From contig NZ_CP009498.1 in assembly GCF_001027545.1 (NCBI RefSeq), positions 558,001-622,000 of the forward strand: 64,000 nt of DNA, in the 5' to 3' direction. The notes beneath the pieces are model-generated. The model was given only the letters and a program-made list of their open reading frames with translations, ran no database searches and was not told the origin of the DNA. The translations under genes were made by a program, and so were the position numbers. Of this stretch, positions 10,508 through 18,276 are shown piece by piece; the first letter of the stretch is position 1; each line of letters starts with the position of its first letter. Source of the DNA: Endomicrobium proavitum. Its GTDB lineage: Bacteria > Elusimicrobiota > Endomicrobiia > Endomicrobiales > Endomicrobiaceae.

Positions 10508-11278
10508 ATGATACACCAAACGGCAGTGATAGACAAAAGCGCTGTCATAGATAAGGATGTTGAAGTAGGTCCTTATACCGTGATAGGCCCCGAAACAATT
10601 ATTAAAACCGGAACAAAAATTCACGGGCAATGCGTAATAGAATATGCAGAAATCGGCGCAAACTGCGAAATATTTAATTTTTCTTCAATAGGCAAAAGAC
10701 CTCAGGATTTAAAATATAAAGGCGAAAAAACAAAAGTTGTAATAGGCGACGGCACAACTGTGCGCGAAGGCGTAACCGTAAACAGAGGCACCTCCGCCGC
10801 CGGACAAACAATCATCGGAAAAAACTGCCTTTTAATGGCAAGCGCGCACGTAGCGCACGATTGTATTTTGGGCAATAACGTAATTATAGGATATACCTCG
10901 GGAGTCGCCGGACATGTTGAAATAGGCGACGATGCAATTTTAAGCGGAAGCGTAGGCGTGCATCAGTTTTCTAAAATAGGAAAATCTGCAATGATAAGCG
11001 GCGGCGCAATGGTTGCAATGGACATAATTCCTTACTGCGTAGCGCAGGGCGACAGAGCCGTTTTAGCCGGTCTTAACGTAATAGGGCTTAAACGCAAACA
11101 GATGAAACTTTCGGAAATAGAAGATATAAAAAACGCTTACAGAGTTTTATTTATGTCTAAACTTCCGTTAAACGACGCGCTTGAAAAACTTGAAAGCATT
11201 GCGTCGCAATATGTTAAAGAAATAACTGATTTTATTAAATCCTCCCAGAGAGGAATTGCTCGTCCAAAGGAAAAGTAA
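10508..11278 (+). CDS. lpxA: UDP-N-acetylglucosamine acyltransferase LpxA, copy 1
   Basis: First step of lipid A synthesis, acylating the sugar 3-position. A left-handed beta-helix of hexapeptides (about 1-190) is followed by a helical C-terminal domain. The catalytic-His motif is in 'SAHVAHDC'. The start at 10508 (MIHQTAVIDKSAV) is preferred because it matches the family and lies just after the lpxC-fabZ stop. Copy 1 has YTSGVAGHV where E. coli LpxA and copy 2 have an Asn-Asn start to this strand, so the two copies may differ in substrate. Confidence 0.94.
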   Translation: MIHQTAVIDKSAVIDKDVEVGPYTVIGPETIIKTGTKIHGQCVIEYAEIGANCEIFNFSSIGKRPQDLKYKGEKTKVVIGDGTTVREGVTVNRGTSAAGQTIIGKNCLLMASAHVAHDCILGNNVIIGYTSGVAGHVEIGDDAILSGSVGVHQFSKIGKSAMISGGAMVAMDIIPYCVAQGDRAVLAGLNVIGLKRKQMKLSEIEDIKNAYRVLFMSKLPLNDALEKLESIASQYVKEITDFIKSSQRGIARPKEK

Positions 11279-11279
11279 A

Positions 11280-12044
11280 ATGATTCACGCTTCGGCAATA
11301 ATAGATAAAAGCGCCACAATAGAAGATAATGTTGAAATAGGCGCTTATTCGTGCATAGGCCCTAACGTAATTATAAAATCCGGAACCGTTATAGGAACAA
11401 ATGTTTACATAGAACATTGCGAAATCGGCTCCAATTGTAAAATTTTTCACGGCGCGTCCGTTGGAACGCCTCCGCAGGATTTGGGATATAAAAACGAGCC
11501 TTCAAAAGCTTATATCGGCGACGGCACAACGTTAAGAGAGTTTGTAACAATTAACAGAGGCAGCGCTAAAACAGGCAAAACCATTATCGGCAAAAACTGT
11601 TATTTTATGACTGCTTCCCACGCGGCGCACGACACAAGAATAGGCGACAACGTAATTATGGCAAATAATACTTCCGCCGCCGGGCACGTTGAAATAGGCG
11701 ACAATGCTTTTGTAAGCGGCAACGTGGGCATTCACCAGTTTTGCAGAATAGGCAAAGGTTCTATGACAGGCGTAGGCACTTCTGTAACCATGGACATAAT
11801 TCCTTACGCTTTATGCGCAGGCTACAGAGCGCAGCTAAACGGATTAAATCTTGTAGGAATGAAAAGACGCAAAATGACTGCAGATGAAATTAACGACGTA
11901 AAAGACGCTTATAAAACTCTTTTTGCGTCAAAACTTTTGCTAAACGACGCGCTTGCAAAACTTTCGCAAAGCGGTTCCGTTTACGTAAAAGAAATCGTTG
12001 AATTTATAAAAACCTCTAAAAGAGGAATAGCAAGACCGGAATAA
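11280..12044 (+). CDS. lpxA: LpxA paralogue, copy 2 (tandem)
   Basis: A second full-length LpxA-type acyltransferase (254 aa), 1 nt after the first. The hexapeptide helix, the 'ASHAAHDT' catalytic-His segment and the C-terminal helices are complete, so it is not a pseudogene. It keeps the 'NNTSAAGHV' and 'GIHQFCRIG' stretches typical of classical LpxA. Two LpxA genes next to a gnnA/gnnB-like pair suggest one enzyme may take the amino-sugar substrate UDP-GlcNAc3N or a different acyl chain. Which copy does what cannot be told from sequence alone. Confidence 0.93.
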   Translation: MIHASAIIDKSATIEDNVEIGAYSCIGPNVIIKSGTVIGTNVYIEHCEIGSNCKIFHGASVGTPPQDLGYKNEPSKAYIGDGTTLREFVTINRGSAKTGKTIIGKNCYFMTASHAAHDTRIGDNVIMANNTSAAGHVEIGDNAFVSGNVGIHQFCRIGKGSMTGVGTSVTMDIIPYALCAGYRAQLNGLNLVGMKRRKMTADEINDVKDAYKTLFASKLLLNDALAKLSQSGSVYVKEIVEFIKTSKRGIARPE

Positions 12045-12049
12045 TAACA

Positions 12050-12850
12050 ATGAAAAATATAGGGCTTATCGCAGGCAACGGAAGGTTTCCTTTTTTGGCC
12101 GCTCAAGAAATAAAAAAAAGCGGCGATAAAGTTATCTGCATTGCGTTAAAAGAAGAAGCCGACCCTGCGCTTGAAAAAATTTGCGATAAAACCTATTGGT
12201 TTCATATGGGAAAATCGCAAAAAATTATAGATGCGTTAAAACGCGAAAACGTTAAAACGGTAATAATGGCAGGGCAGGTAAAGCACGTTAGAATTTATTC
12301 GCTTTTTAATTTAGATTTCCGCGCGGCAAAACTTATTGCAAGTTTGGTCAACAAAAAAACAGACACCATTTTGGGCGCAATAGCTAACGAATTTAAAAAA
12401 GATGGAATAAAACTTTTGCCGTCTCATTATTATTTAAAAAATTTTATGGCAAAAAAAGGGCTTATATCGGGTAAAAAATTAAGTTCGTCCGAGAGTAAAG
12501 ACGTTGCGTTCGGTTTTAAAATAGCAAAAGGTATAGCCGGTCTTGACATAGGGCAAACCGCGGTGGTTAAAGATCGCTCTGTTTTAGCCATAGAATCTAT
12601 AGAAGGAACCGACGAATGCATAAAAAGAGCGTATAAATTCGGCGGGAAAAACGCCATTGTAATAAAGGTGGCAAAACCGAAACAAGATTTTAGATTTGAC
12701 GTTCCCGTAATAGGCGTGCGTACAATAGACGTGTTAAAAGAAAATAAAATTCGCGCTATGGCCGTTGAATCCGGCTCAACATTAATACTTGATAAAGACG
12801 AGTTAGTAAAAAAAGCAAATAAAGCCGGCGTAACAATTATTGCAATATAA
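12050..12850 (+). CDS. lpxI: UDP-2,3-diacylglucosamine pyrophosphatase LpxI
   Basis: Hydrolyses UDP-2,3-diacylglucosamine to lipid X; the alternative to LpxH in many non-gammaproteobacteria. It starts with the typical 'GLIAGNGRFPFLAAQ' (LpxI/DUF1009). The central 'IMAGQVKH' and the C-terminal 'DVPVIGVRTID' segments are also family features. At 266 aa it has the usual length. It sits 5 nt after the second lpxA, the position expected for the fourth step. Confidence 0.95.
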   Translation: MKNIGLIAGNGRFPFLAAQEIKKSGDKVICIALKEEADPALEKICDKTYWFHMGKSQKIIDALKRENVKTVIMAGQVKHVRIYSLFNLDFRAAKLIASLVNKKTDTILGAIANEFKKDGIKLLPSHYYLKNFMAKKGLISGKKLSSSESKDVAFGFKIAKGIAGLDIGQTAVVKDRSVLAIESIEGTDECIKRAYKFGGKNAIVIKVAKPKQDFRFDVPVIGVRTIDVLKENKIRAMAVESGSTLILDKDELVKKANKAGVTIIAI

Positions 12851-12852
12851 AT

Positions 12853-13404
12853 ATGAAAGATATCGGAACGCAAACCATTGAAACAGAAAGATTTATTTTA
12901 AGACGCGTAACTTTAGACGATGCGCAGACCATGTTTGATTTTTGCAGCAACGAAGACGTGGCAAAATATATGAACTGGCCGGCGCATAAAGACATAAGCG
13001 TTACAAAAAAAGTTATTTCAGATTGGCTCAACAATTATTCAAAAGAAGATTTTTATCAGTGGGCTATAGAAGATAAATCTTCAAAACAAATGATAGGGCT
13101 TATAAGCTATCACGATATAAACAAAAGAATAGAAAGCGCTTCCATAGGCTATTGTCTGTCAAAAAAGTTTTGGAATAAAGGCGTAATGACGGAAGTTGCT
13201 CTTGCGGGAAACAATTTTATGCTAACCAAAGCCGGCTATAACAGAATTGAAGGATATCACGACGTAGAAAATCCGCCTTCCGGAAAAGTTATGCAAAAGT
13301 GCAATATGCGTTTTGAAGGGCTTCGCAGAAACGGCGGAAAATATGACGACGGAAGATTTTGTAACGTTAATGTTTATTCTATAATAAAATCCGATTTAAA
13401 ATAG
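12853..13404 (+). CDS. GNAT-family N-acetyltransferase (RimJ/RimL-like)
   Basis: A single acetyltransferase domain of 183 aa starting 'TIETERFILRRVTLDDA', the usual RimJ/RimL-type beginning. The acetyl-CoA region is around residues 90-130 ('SIGYCLSKKFWNKGVMTEV'). It is 2 nt after lpxI and 8 nt before the aminotransferase gene. In this setting it may act on an amino sugar or a lipid A precursor, but members of this family also acetylate proteins and small molecules, so the substrate is unknown. Confidence 0.85.
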   Translation: MKDIGTQTIETERFILRRVTLDDAQTMFDFCSNEDVAKYMNWPAHKDISVTKKVISDWLNNYSKEDFYQWAIEDKSSKQMIGLISYHDINKRIESASIGYCLSKKFWNKGVMTEVALAGNNFMLTKAGYNRIEGYHDVENPPSGKVMQKCNMRFEGLRRNGGKYDDGRFCNVNVYSIIKSDLK

Positions 13405-13412
13405 AGGGAAAA

Positions 13413-14507
13413 ATGATTAACATTGCCGCTCCGGTTATAGGACAAAAAGAAAGAAAACTAATAAATGAAGTTTTAGATTCAAGAATTTTAGCCGCGGGAA
13501 AATATGTAACGCAGTTTGAACAGTCTTTTGCAAAATATTCCGGCGCAAAATTCGGCATTGCAAACGCAAACGGCACAACATCTCTTCACACGGCGCTTTT
13601 AATGTGCGGTGTTAAAGCCGGCGATAAAGTAGTTACAACGCCATTTTCTTTTATTGCCACCTCAAACTCTATTCTTTTTTGCGGCGCAAAACCTGTTTTT
13701 GCGGATATTGAACCCGAAACTTTTAACATAAGCGCCGATTCGCTTGAAAAAATTCTTAAAAAAGAAAAGAACGTTAAAGCTGTGGTAATTGTTCACCTTT
13801 ACGGACTTCCTTGCGATATGGACGCAATACTTAAACTTAAGAAAAAATATAAATTTAAACTTATAGAAGACGCGTGTCAGGCTCACGGAGCTCAATATAA
13901 AAATAAGAAAGTTGGCTCTTTCGGCGACGCTGCGGCATTTTCTTTTTACGCCACTAAAAACATGATGACGGGCGAAGGCGGCATAACTCTTACCAACGAT
14001 GCAAAAGCAGACAAATACGGCAGACAAATTATAAACCACGGAAGAGACGGGCATTCCACATTTACGGTTTTAGGATACAATTACAGACTTACAAATTTAG
14101 CGGCGGCAATCGGCATTGCGCAGCTTGAGCAGCTTGAAAGCTGGATAGCAAAAAGAATTTCAAACGCAAATAAATACAACGAAGCGTTTAAAGATTTAGC
14201 TTTTTTACAAACGCCGATAGTGCCTTTAAAAACAAGGCATGTGTTTCATCAATATACAATAAGAATAAATCCGGCTGAACGCGAAAAATTCATGCAATAT
14301 TTAAAAGATAACGGCGTGGGCTGCGGAATTTATTACGACTGCGTTTTATATAAACAGCCTTATTATAAACAGCTCGGATATAAATCCGGGCTTTGCCCTA
14401 ATGCCGAACAAGCCGCAAAAGAAGCCGTATCTTTGCCGGTTCACCCGTCATTGTCGGCAGCCGACGTTCAAAGAGTTATAGATGTTGTAAGAGGATATAA
14501 AAAATGA
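13413..14507 (+). CDS. DegT/DnrJ/EryC1-family sugar aminotransferase (GnnB-like by context)
   Basis: A PLP-dependent nucleotide-sugar aminotransferase of 364 aa. The PLP Lys is in 'SFYATKNMMTGEGG', and 'EDACQAHGA' holds the conserved Asp. In Acidithiobacillus and Leptospira the pair GnnA (oxidoreductase) and GnnB (DegT aminotransferase) turns UDP-GlcNAc into UDP-GlcNAc3N for lipid A, and in A. ferrooxidans the genes lie between lpxA and lpxB, as they do here. That role is inferred from context. A Wbp/Wlb-type role in surface sugars is the alternative. It overlaps the next gene by 4 nt. Confidence 0.9.
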   Translation: MINIAAPVIGQKERKLINEVLDSRILAAGKYVTQFEQSFAKYSGAKFGIANANGTTSLHTALLMCGVKAGDKVVTTPFSFIATSNSILFCGAKPVFADIEPETFNISADSLEKILKKEKNVKAVVIVHLYGLPCDMDAILKLKKKYKFKLIEDACQAHGAQYKNKKVGSFGDAAAFSFYATKNMMTGEGGITLTNDAKADKYGRQIINHGRDGHSTFTVLGYNYRLTNLAAAIGIAQLEQLESWIAKRISNANKYNEAFKDLAFLQTPIVPLKTRHVFHQYTIRINPAEREKFMQYLKDNGVGCGIYYDCVLYKQPYYKQLGYKSGLCPNAEQAAKEAVSLPVHPSLSAADVQRVIDVVRGYKK

Positions 14508-15442
14508 ACATCGTTAAAACCGCAGTTATCGGCGCGGGCTCTTTAGGTCAGCACCACGCCAGAATTCTCGGTCAGCACCCCGGCTCTAAACTTGAATACG
14601 TTGTAGATACCGACGTTAAACGCGGCGAAAAAATAGCCAAAGCCAACAACGCGCAGCACATAACGGATTTTAATTTTCTTATAGGAAAAGTTGACGCTGC
14701 GGTTATTTCAGCGCCCACGCAGTTTCATTATGCAATTGCAAAACCTCTTTTGGAAAGCGGAGTTCACTGCCTTGTTGAAAAACCGTTTACATTAGATGTC
14801 GCGCAGGCGGAAGAACTTATAGAAATAGCTCAAAAGAAAAATTTAGTTTTGCAGGTGGGACATGTTGAAAGATTTAACCCTGCAATAATAGCGGCGGCGC
14901 CGTTTGTCAACAATCCTAAATTTATTGAAATAAACAGACTGGGGCCTTATGACCCCAGAACCGCGCATATCGGCGTTGTTTTAGATTTAATGGTTCACGA
15001 TTTAGATATGCTGTTTTATCTTGTTAAAGATAAAGTTGTTTCTCTTGAAGCGCACGGCGCAAAAGTTTTGTCAGACACCGAAGACATTGCAAAGGTGCGT
15101 TTAAAATTTGCAAACGGCTGCGTTGCGGACGTTTCCGCAAGCAGAATTACAATAGACAGATACAGAAAAATAAGAATTTTCCAGCCGGACGCTTACATAT
15201 CGGTAGATTATGCCGGAAAGAGCGTAAAAATATACAAGCAAAAAGAAGGCGTCCAAAAAATGACTTCTCTTTTAGACATAGAAATCAAAAAACCTAAAAT
15301 TCCTTCCAATGAACCGTTATTTTACGAGCTTGACAACTTCCTTACAAGTATTATAGACGGTAAAAAACCAGCCGTTGCCGGCGAACAGGGCAGAGACGCC
15401 GTAGAGCTTGCGTTAAATATTTTAAAGCACATGGTATTTTAA
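14504..15442 (+). CDS. Gfo/Idh/MocA-family oxidoreductase (GnnA-like by context)
   Basis: An NAD(P)-dependent sugar oxidoreductase of 312 aa. A Rossmann fold begins 'AVIGAGSLGQHHARIL', and 'CLVEKPFTL' carries the family EKP motif. Its 'HVERFNPA' stretch is typical of the members found beside lpxB. By analogy with GnnA it would oxidise the 3-OH of UDP-GlcNAc to give the keto substrate of the aminotransferase encoded just upstream (4-nt overlap). The stop overlaps the lpxB ATG by 1 nt. The role is inferred; the family assignment is solid. Confidence 0.9.
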   Translation: MNIVKTAVIGAGSLGQHHARILGQHPGSKLEYVVDTDVKRGEKIAKANNAQHITDFNFLIGKVDAAVISAPTQFHYAIAKPLLESGVHCLVEKPFTLDVAQAEELIEIAQKKNLVLQVGHVERFNPAIIAAAPFVNNPKFIEINRLGPYDPRTAHIGVVLDLMVHDLDMLFYLVKDKVVSLEAHGAKVLSDTEDIAKVRLKFANGCVADVSASRITIDRYRKIRIFQPDAYISVDYAGKSVKIYKQKEGVQKMTSLLDIEIKKPKIPSNEPLFYELDNFLTSIIDGKKPAVAGEQGRDAVELALNILKHMVF

Positions 15443-16530
15443 TGCCAAACAACAGAATATTTATATCAGCGGGAGATTTGTCCGGCGAAATACATGCCGC
15501 AAATTTAATTCGCGAAATAAAAAAAATTGCTCCTTCCTGTTTTATTGAGTCTGCCGGAGGGGATAATTTAAAATCCGTTTCCGACAGCTTCATTGAAGAC
15601 ATAGTAAACATAAACGCTTTCGGATTTTTTGTTGTAAACCAAATTTTTTTCTTAAAAAAAGTTTTAAAAAAAATTGAAAACAGCTTTAAAGAAAATAAAC
15701 CCGACAAAGTAATTCTTGTGGATTATTACGGTTTCAATATATTTGTAGGCCGTCTTGCAAAGAAATTTAATATTCCGGTATATTATTACGTTAGTCCGCA
15801 GGTGTGGGCGTCGCGCGCGGGAAGAATAAAAAAACTCAAAGAAGTTGTTCGTAAAATGTTTGTAATTTTTCCGTTTGAAGAGAAATTATACAAAGATAAC
15901 GGCGTGGATGCGGTTTTTGTGGGAAATCCTTTAATAGATAAAATATCCGCCAAAGATAATTTTGAAATTTCAAACCCGCCGGTTGTAGGTTTGTTTCCGG
16001 GAAGCAGAAAAAGCGTTGTAAAAAAGCACATTCCTATTCTTTTGGAAACGGCAAAAATTTTAAGAGAAAAACTTAATGCAAACTTTATAATATTTAGCGC
16101 CGGCAAAAATTTTGAATTTTCAAACAAAGTTTTGCCGGATTACATACAGCTTGTTTCGGACAACAATCAAGAGAAAAGAAAATCTGTAAATATTGCAGTT
16201 TGCCCGTCCGGAACGGTAAGCCTTGAAAACGCGCTTTTTGGCATTCCCATGGTTGTAATGTATAAGCTGGCTTACTTTAATTATTTTATTATGCGGCTTA
16301 TCGCAAAAGTAAAATATATAACTATAGTAAACATTTTAGCGAACAAAGAAATAGTTCCGGAGTTTATTCAACATGCGGCGCGTGCGGAAAATATAGCAAA
16401 TGCGGTTATAGAGCAGTTAAATCCAAATAACTATCGTCAAAAAGTGAGCGAACTTCTTTCGTTTAGACAAGCGCTTGGAGCGCCCGGCGTTTCAAAAAGA
16501 ACAGCCGAACTTATTGCGACCGACAAATAA
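15442..16530 (+). CDS. lpxB: Lipid-A-disaccharide synthase LpxB
   Basis: A GT19 glycosyltransferase joining UDP-diacylglucosamine and lipid X. It begins 'IFISAGDLSGEIHAANLI', the LpxB signature. 'YYVSPQVWASRAGRIKKL' and 'GLFPGSRKSVVKKHIP' are also conserved family blocks, as is 'SGTVSLENALFGIPMVVMYK' near the end. At 362 aa it is slightly short but complete. It follows the oxidoreductase with a 1-nt overlap and precedes msbA by 4 nt. Confidence 0.95.
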   Translation: MPNNRIFISAGDLSGEIHAANLIREIKKIAPSCFIESAGGDNLKSVSDSFIEDIVNINAFGFFVVNQIFFLKKVLKKIENSFKENKPDKVILVDYYGFNIFVGRLAKKFNIPVYYYVSPQVWASRAGRIKKLKEVVRKMFVIFPFEEKLYKDNGVDAVFVGNPLIDKISAKDNFEISNPPVVGLFPGSRKSVVKKHIPILLETAKILREKLNANFIIFSAGKNFEFSNKVLPDYIQLVSDNNQEKRKSVNIAVCPSGTVSLENALFGIPMVVMYKLAYFNYFIMRLIAKVKYITIVNILANKEIVPEFIQHAARAENIANAVIEQLNPNNYRQKVSELLSFRQALGAPGVSKRTAELIATDK

Positions 16531-16534
16531 ATTT

Positions 16535-18268
16535 ATGAAAAAGAAAACAAAAATAAAAAAACTGTATGAATATCTAAAACCGTATAAAGGCAGATTTATT
16601 GCCGCCTTAATTTTTATGATATTATACGCGTTTTTTGACTGGTTCGTTTTAACAAAGTTGAAAGATTTCATAAACGTTATATTTGAAAGAAGCGATTCCG
16701 TTCAAATGCTTTTGAAAATAGCACTTCTTATTCCGCTTATATTTGCTTTTACAAGCATTTGTGATTACGGACGTTCTTATCTGTTAAGTTACGTCGGCGA
16801 AAACGTAATAAAAGATTTAAGGCTTAAACTTCACAATAAACTTATGTCTTTATCCCACGATTTTTATGTGCGCAACTCTTCGGCAAAAATGATGTCAAGA
16901 GTTACAAACGATTTAAGCATTGTTTCAGGCGCAATCGTAGGCGTTCCGTCGTCGCTTGTAAAAGAGCTTCTTACATTTATATTTATGGCTGTTTATGTTT
17001 TTTATCTTAACTGGCAATTTTCTCTTCTTGTGCTTGTGGGGCTGCCGCTTGTGGCTGTGCCGCTTTACGTTTTTGGAAAAAGATTGAGAAAAGCTTCAAA
17101 AGCCGGACAGCAGCAAACGGCGGAAATATACTCTTCAATACACCAAATGCTAAACGGTTTTTCGGTTATTAAAGCGTTTAATACTGAAAAGCATGAAGTT
17201 GCGCGTTTCCAAAATGAAAACGATAAAGCTTACGGCATATCAATGGGCATAGTTAGGGTAGATGCGCGGCAGTCTCCTTTTGTAGAGTTTATAGGCGGGC
17301 TTGCCGGCGCGCTTCTTTTGCTTCTTGGCGGCAAAGACGTAATCTCGGGCGTGTGGTCTCCCGGCGCTTTTATGGTTTTTTTCTATGCGGTAACTAAAAT
17401 GTATAAACCTATCAAAAATCTTGCCGGAGTAAATTCGCAAATACAAAACGCAATATCGGCATCCGAAAGAGTATTTGAAGTTTTAGACGAAGTTCCGTCA
17501 ATTAAAGACGCGCCCGGCGCGGCAGAATTAAAACCTTTCCGCAACTCAATAATATATAAAGACGTAACTTTCGGCTACACTCTTGAAAAAGATACAATTA
17601 AAAACCTTAATGTTGAAATTAAATACGGACACACCGTTGCCTTTGTAGGTCATTCCGGCTCGGGCAAAACCACTCTTGCAAATCTTTTGCTCAGGTTTTA
17701 CGACCCTAAAAACGGAGAGATAATAATTGACGGTATAAATATTAAAAACGTAACGCTTGATTCCTTAAGAAAGCAGATAGGCATAGTAACGCAGGATGTT
17801 ACTCTTTTTGACAATACCGTTAAATACAATATATCTTACGGAAGTTTTAACGCGTCCATGGACGAAATTATCGCCGCCGCAAAAAATGCGAATGCGCACA
17901 GTTTTATATCAAAACTTCCAAACGGTTACGATACTTTAGTAGGCGAGCGCGGAGCAAAATTATCGGGCGGGGAAAAACAAAGAATTTCAATAGCCAGAGC
18001 AATGCTGAAAAACCCTCCTATTTTAGTTTTGGACGAAGCTACCAGCGCTCTTGATTCAACGTCCGAAAAATTGGTGCAGACAGCCATTGACGATTTAATG
18101 AAAAACAGAACCGTAGTTTTAATAGCCCACAGGCTTGCAACTGTCCGAAACGCAAATAAGATTGTTGTTATGGACGCGGGTAAAATAGTGGAATCCGGAA
18201 CTCACGAAGAGTTAATTAAGCTTGAAAACGGCGTATATAGAAAACTAAATCAGATGCAAAGTTTATAG
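16535..18268 (+). CDS. msbA: Lipid A export ABC transporter MsbA, copy 1
   Basis: A half-transporter of 577 aa that flips lipid A across the inner membrane. Six transmembrane helices (about residues 20-310) are followed by one ATPase domain with Walker A 'GHSGSGKTT', signature 'LSGGEKQR', Walker B 'ILVLDEATSALDS' and H-loop 'IAHRL'. The start at 16535 is chosen because the upstream in-frame start lies inside lpxB. It is complete, so it could work as a homodimer or pair with copy 2. Confidence 0.94.
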   Translation: MKKKTKIKKLYEYLKPYKGRFIAALIFMILYAFFDWFVLTKLKDFINVIFERSDSVQMLLKIALLIPLIFAFTSICDYGRSYLLSYVGENVIKDLRLKLHNKLMSLSHDFYVRNSSAKMMSRVTNDLSIVSGAIVGVPSSLVKELLTFIFMAVYVFYLNWQFSLLVLVGLPLVAVPLYVFGKRLRKASKAGQQQTAEIYSSIHQMLNGFSVIKAFNTEKHEVARFQNENDKAYGISMGIVRVDARQSPFVEFIGGLAGALLLLLGGKDVISGVWSPGAFMVFFYAVTKMYKPIKNLAGVNSQIQNAISASERVFEVLDEVPSIKDAPGAAELKPFRNSIIYKDVTFGYTLEKDTIKNLNVEIKYGHTVAFVGHSGSGKTTLANLLLRFYDPKNGEIIIDGINIKNVTLDSLRKQIGIVTQDVTLFDNTVKYNISYGSFNASMDEIIAAAKNANAHSFISKLPNGYDTLVGERGAKLSGGEKQRISIARAMLKNPPILVLDEATSALDSTSEKLVQTAIDDLMKNRTVVLIAHRLATVRNANKIVVMDAGKIVESGTHEELIKLENGVYRKLNQMQSL

Positions 18269-18276
18269 GAAATATT

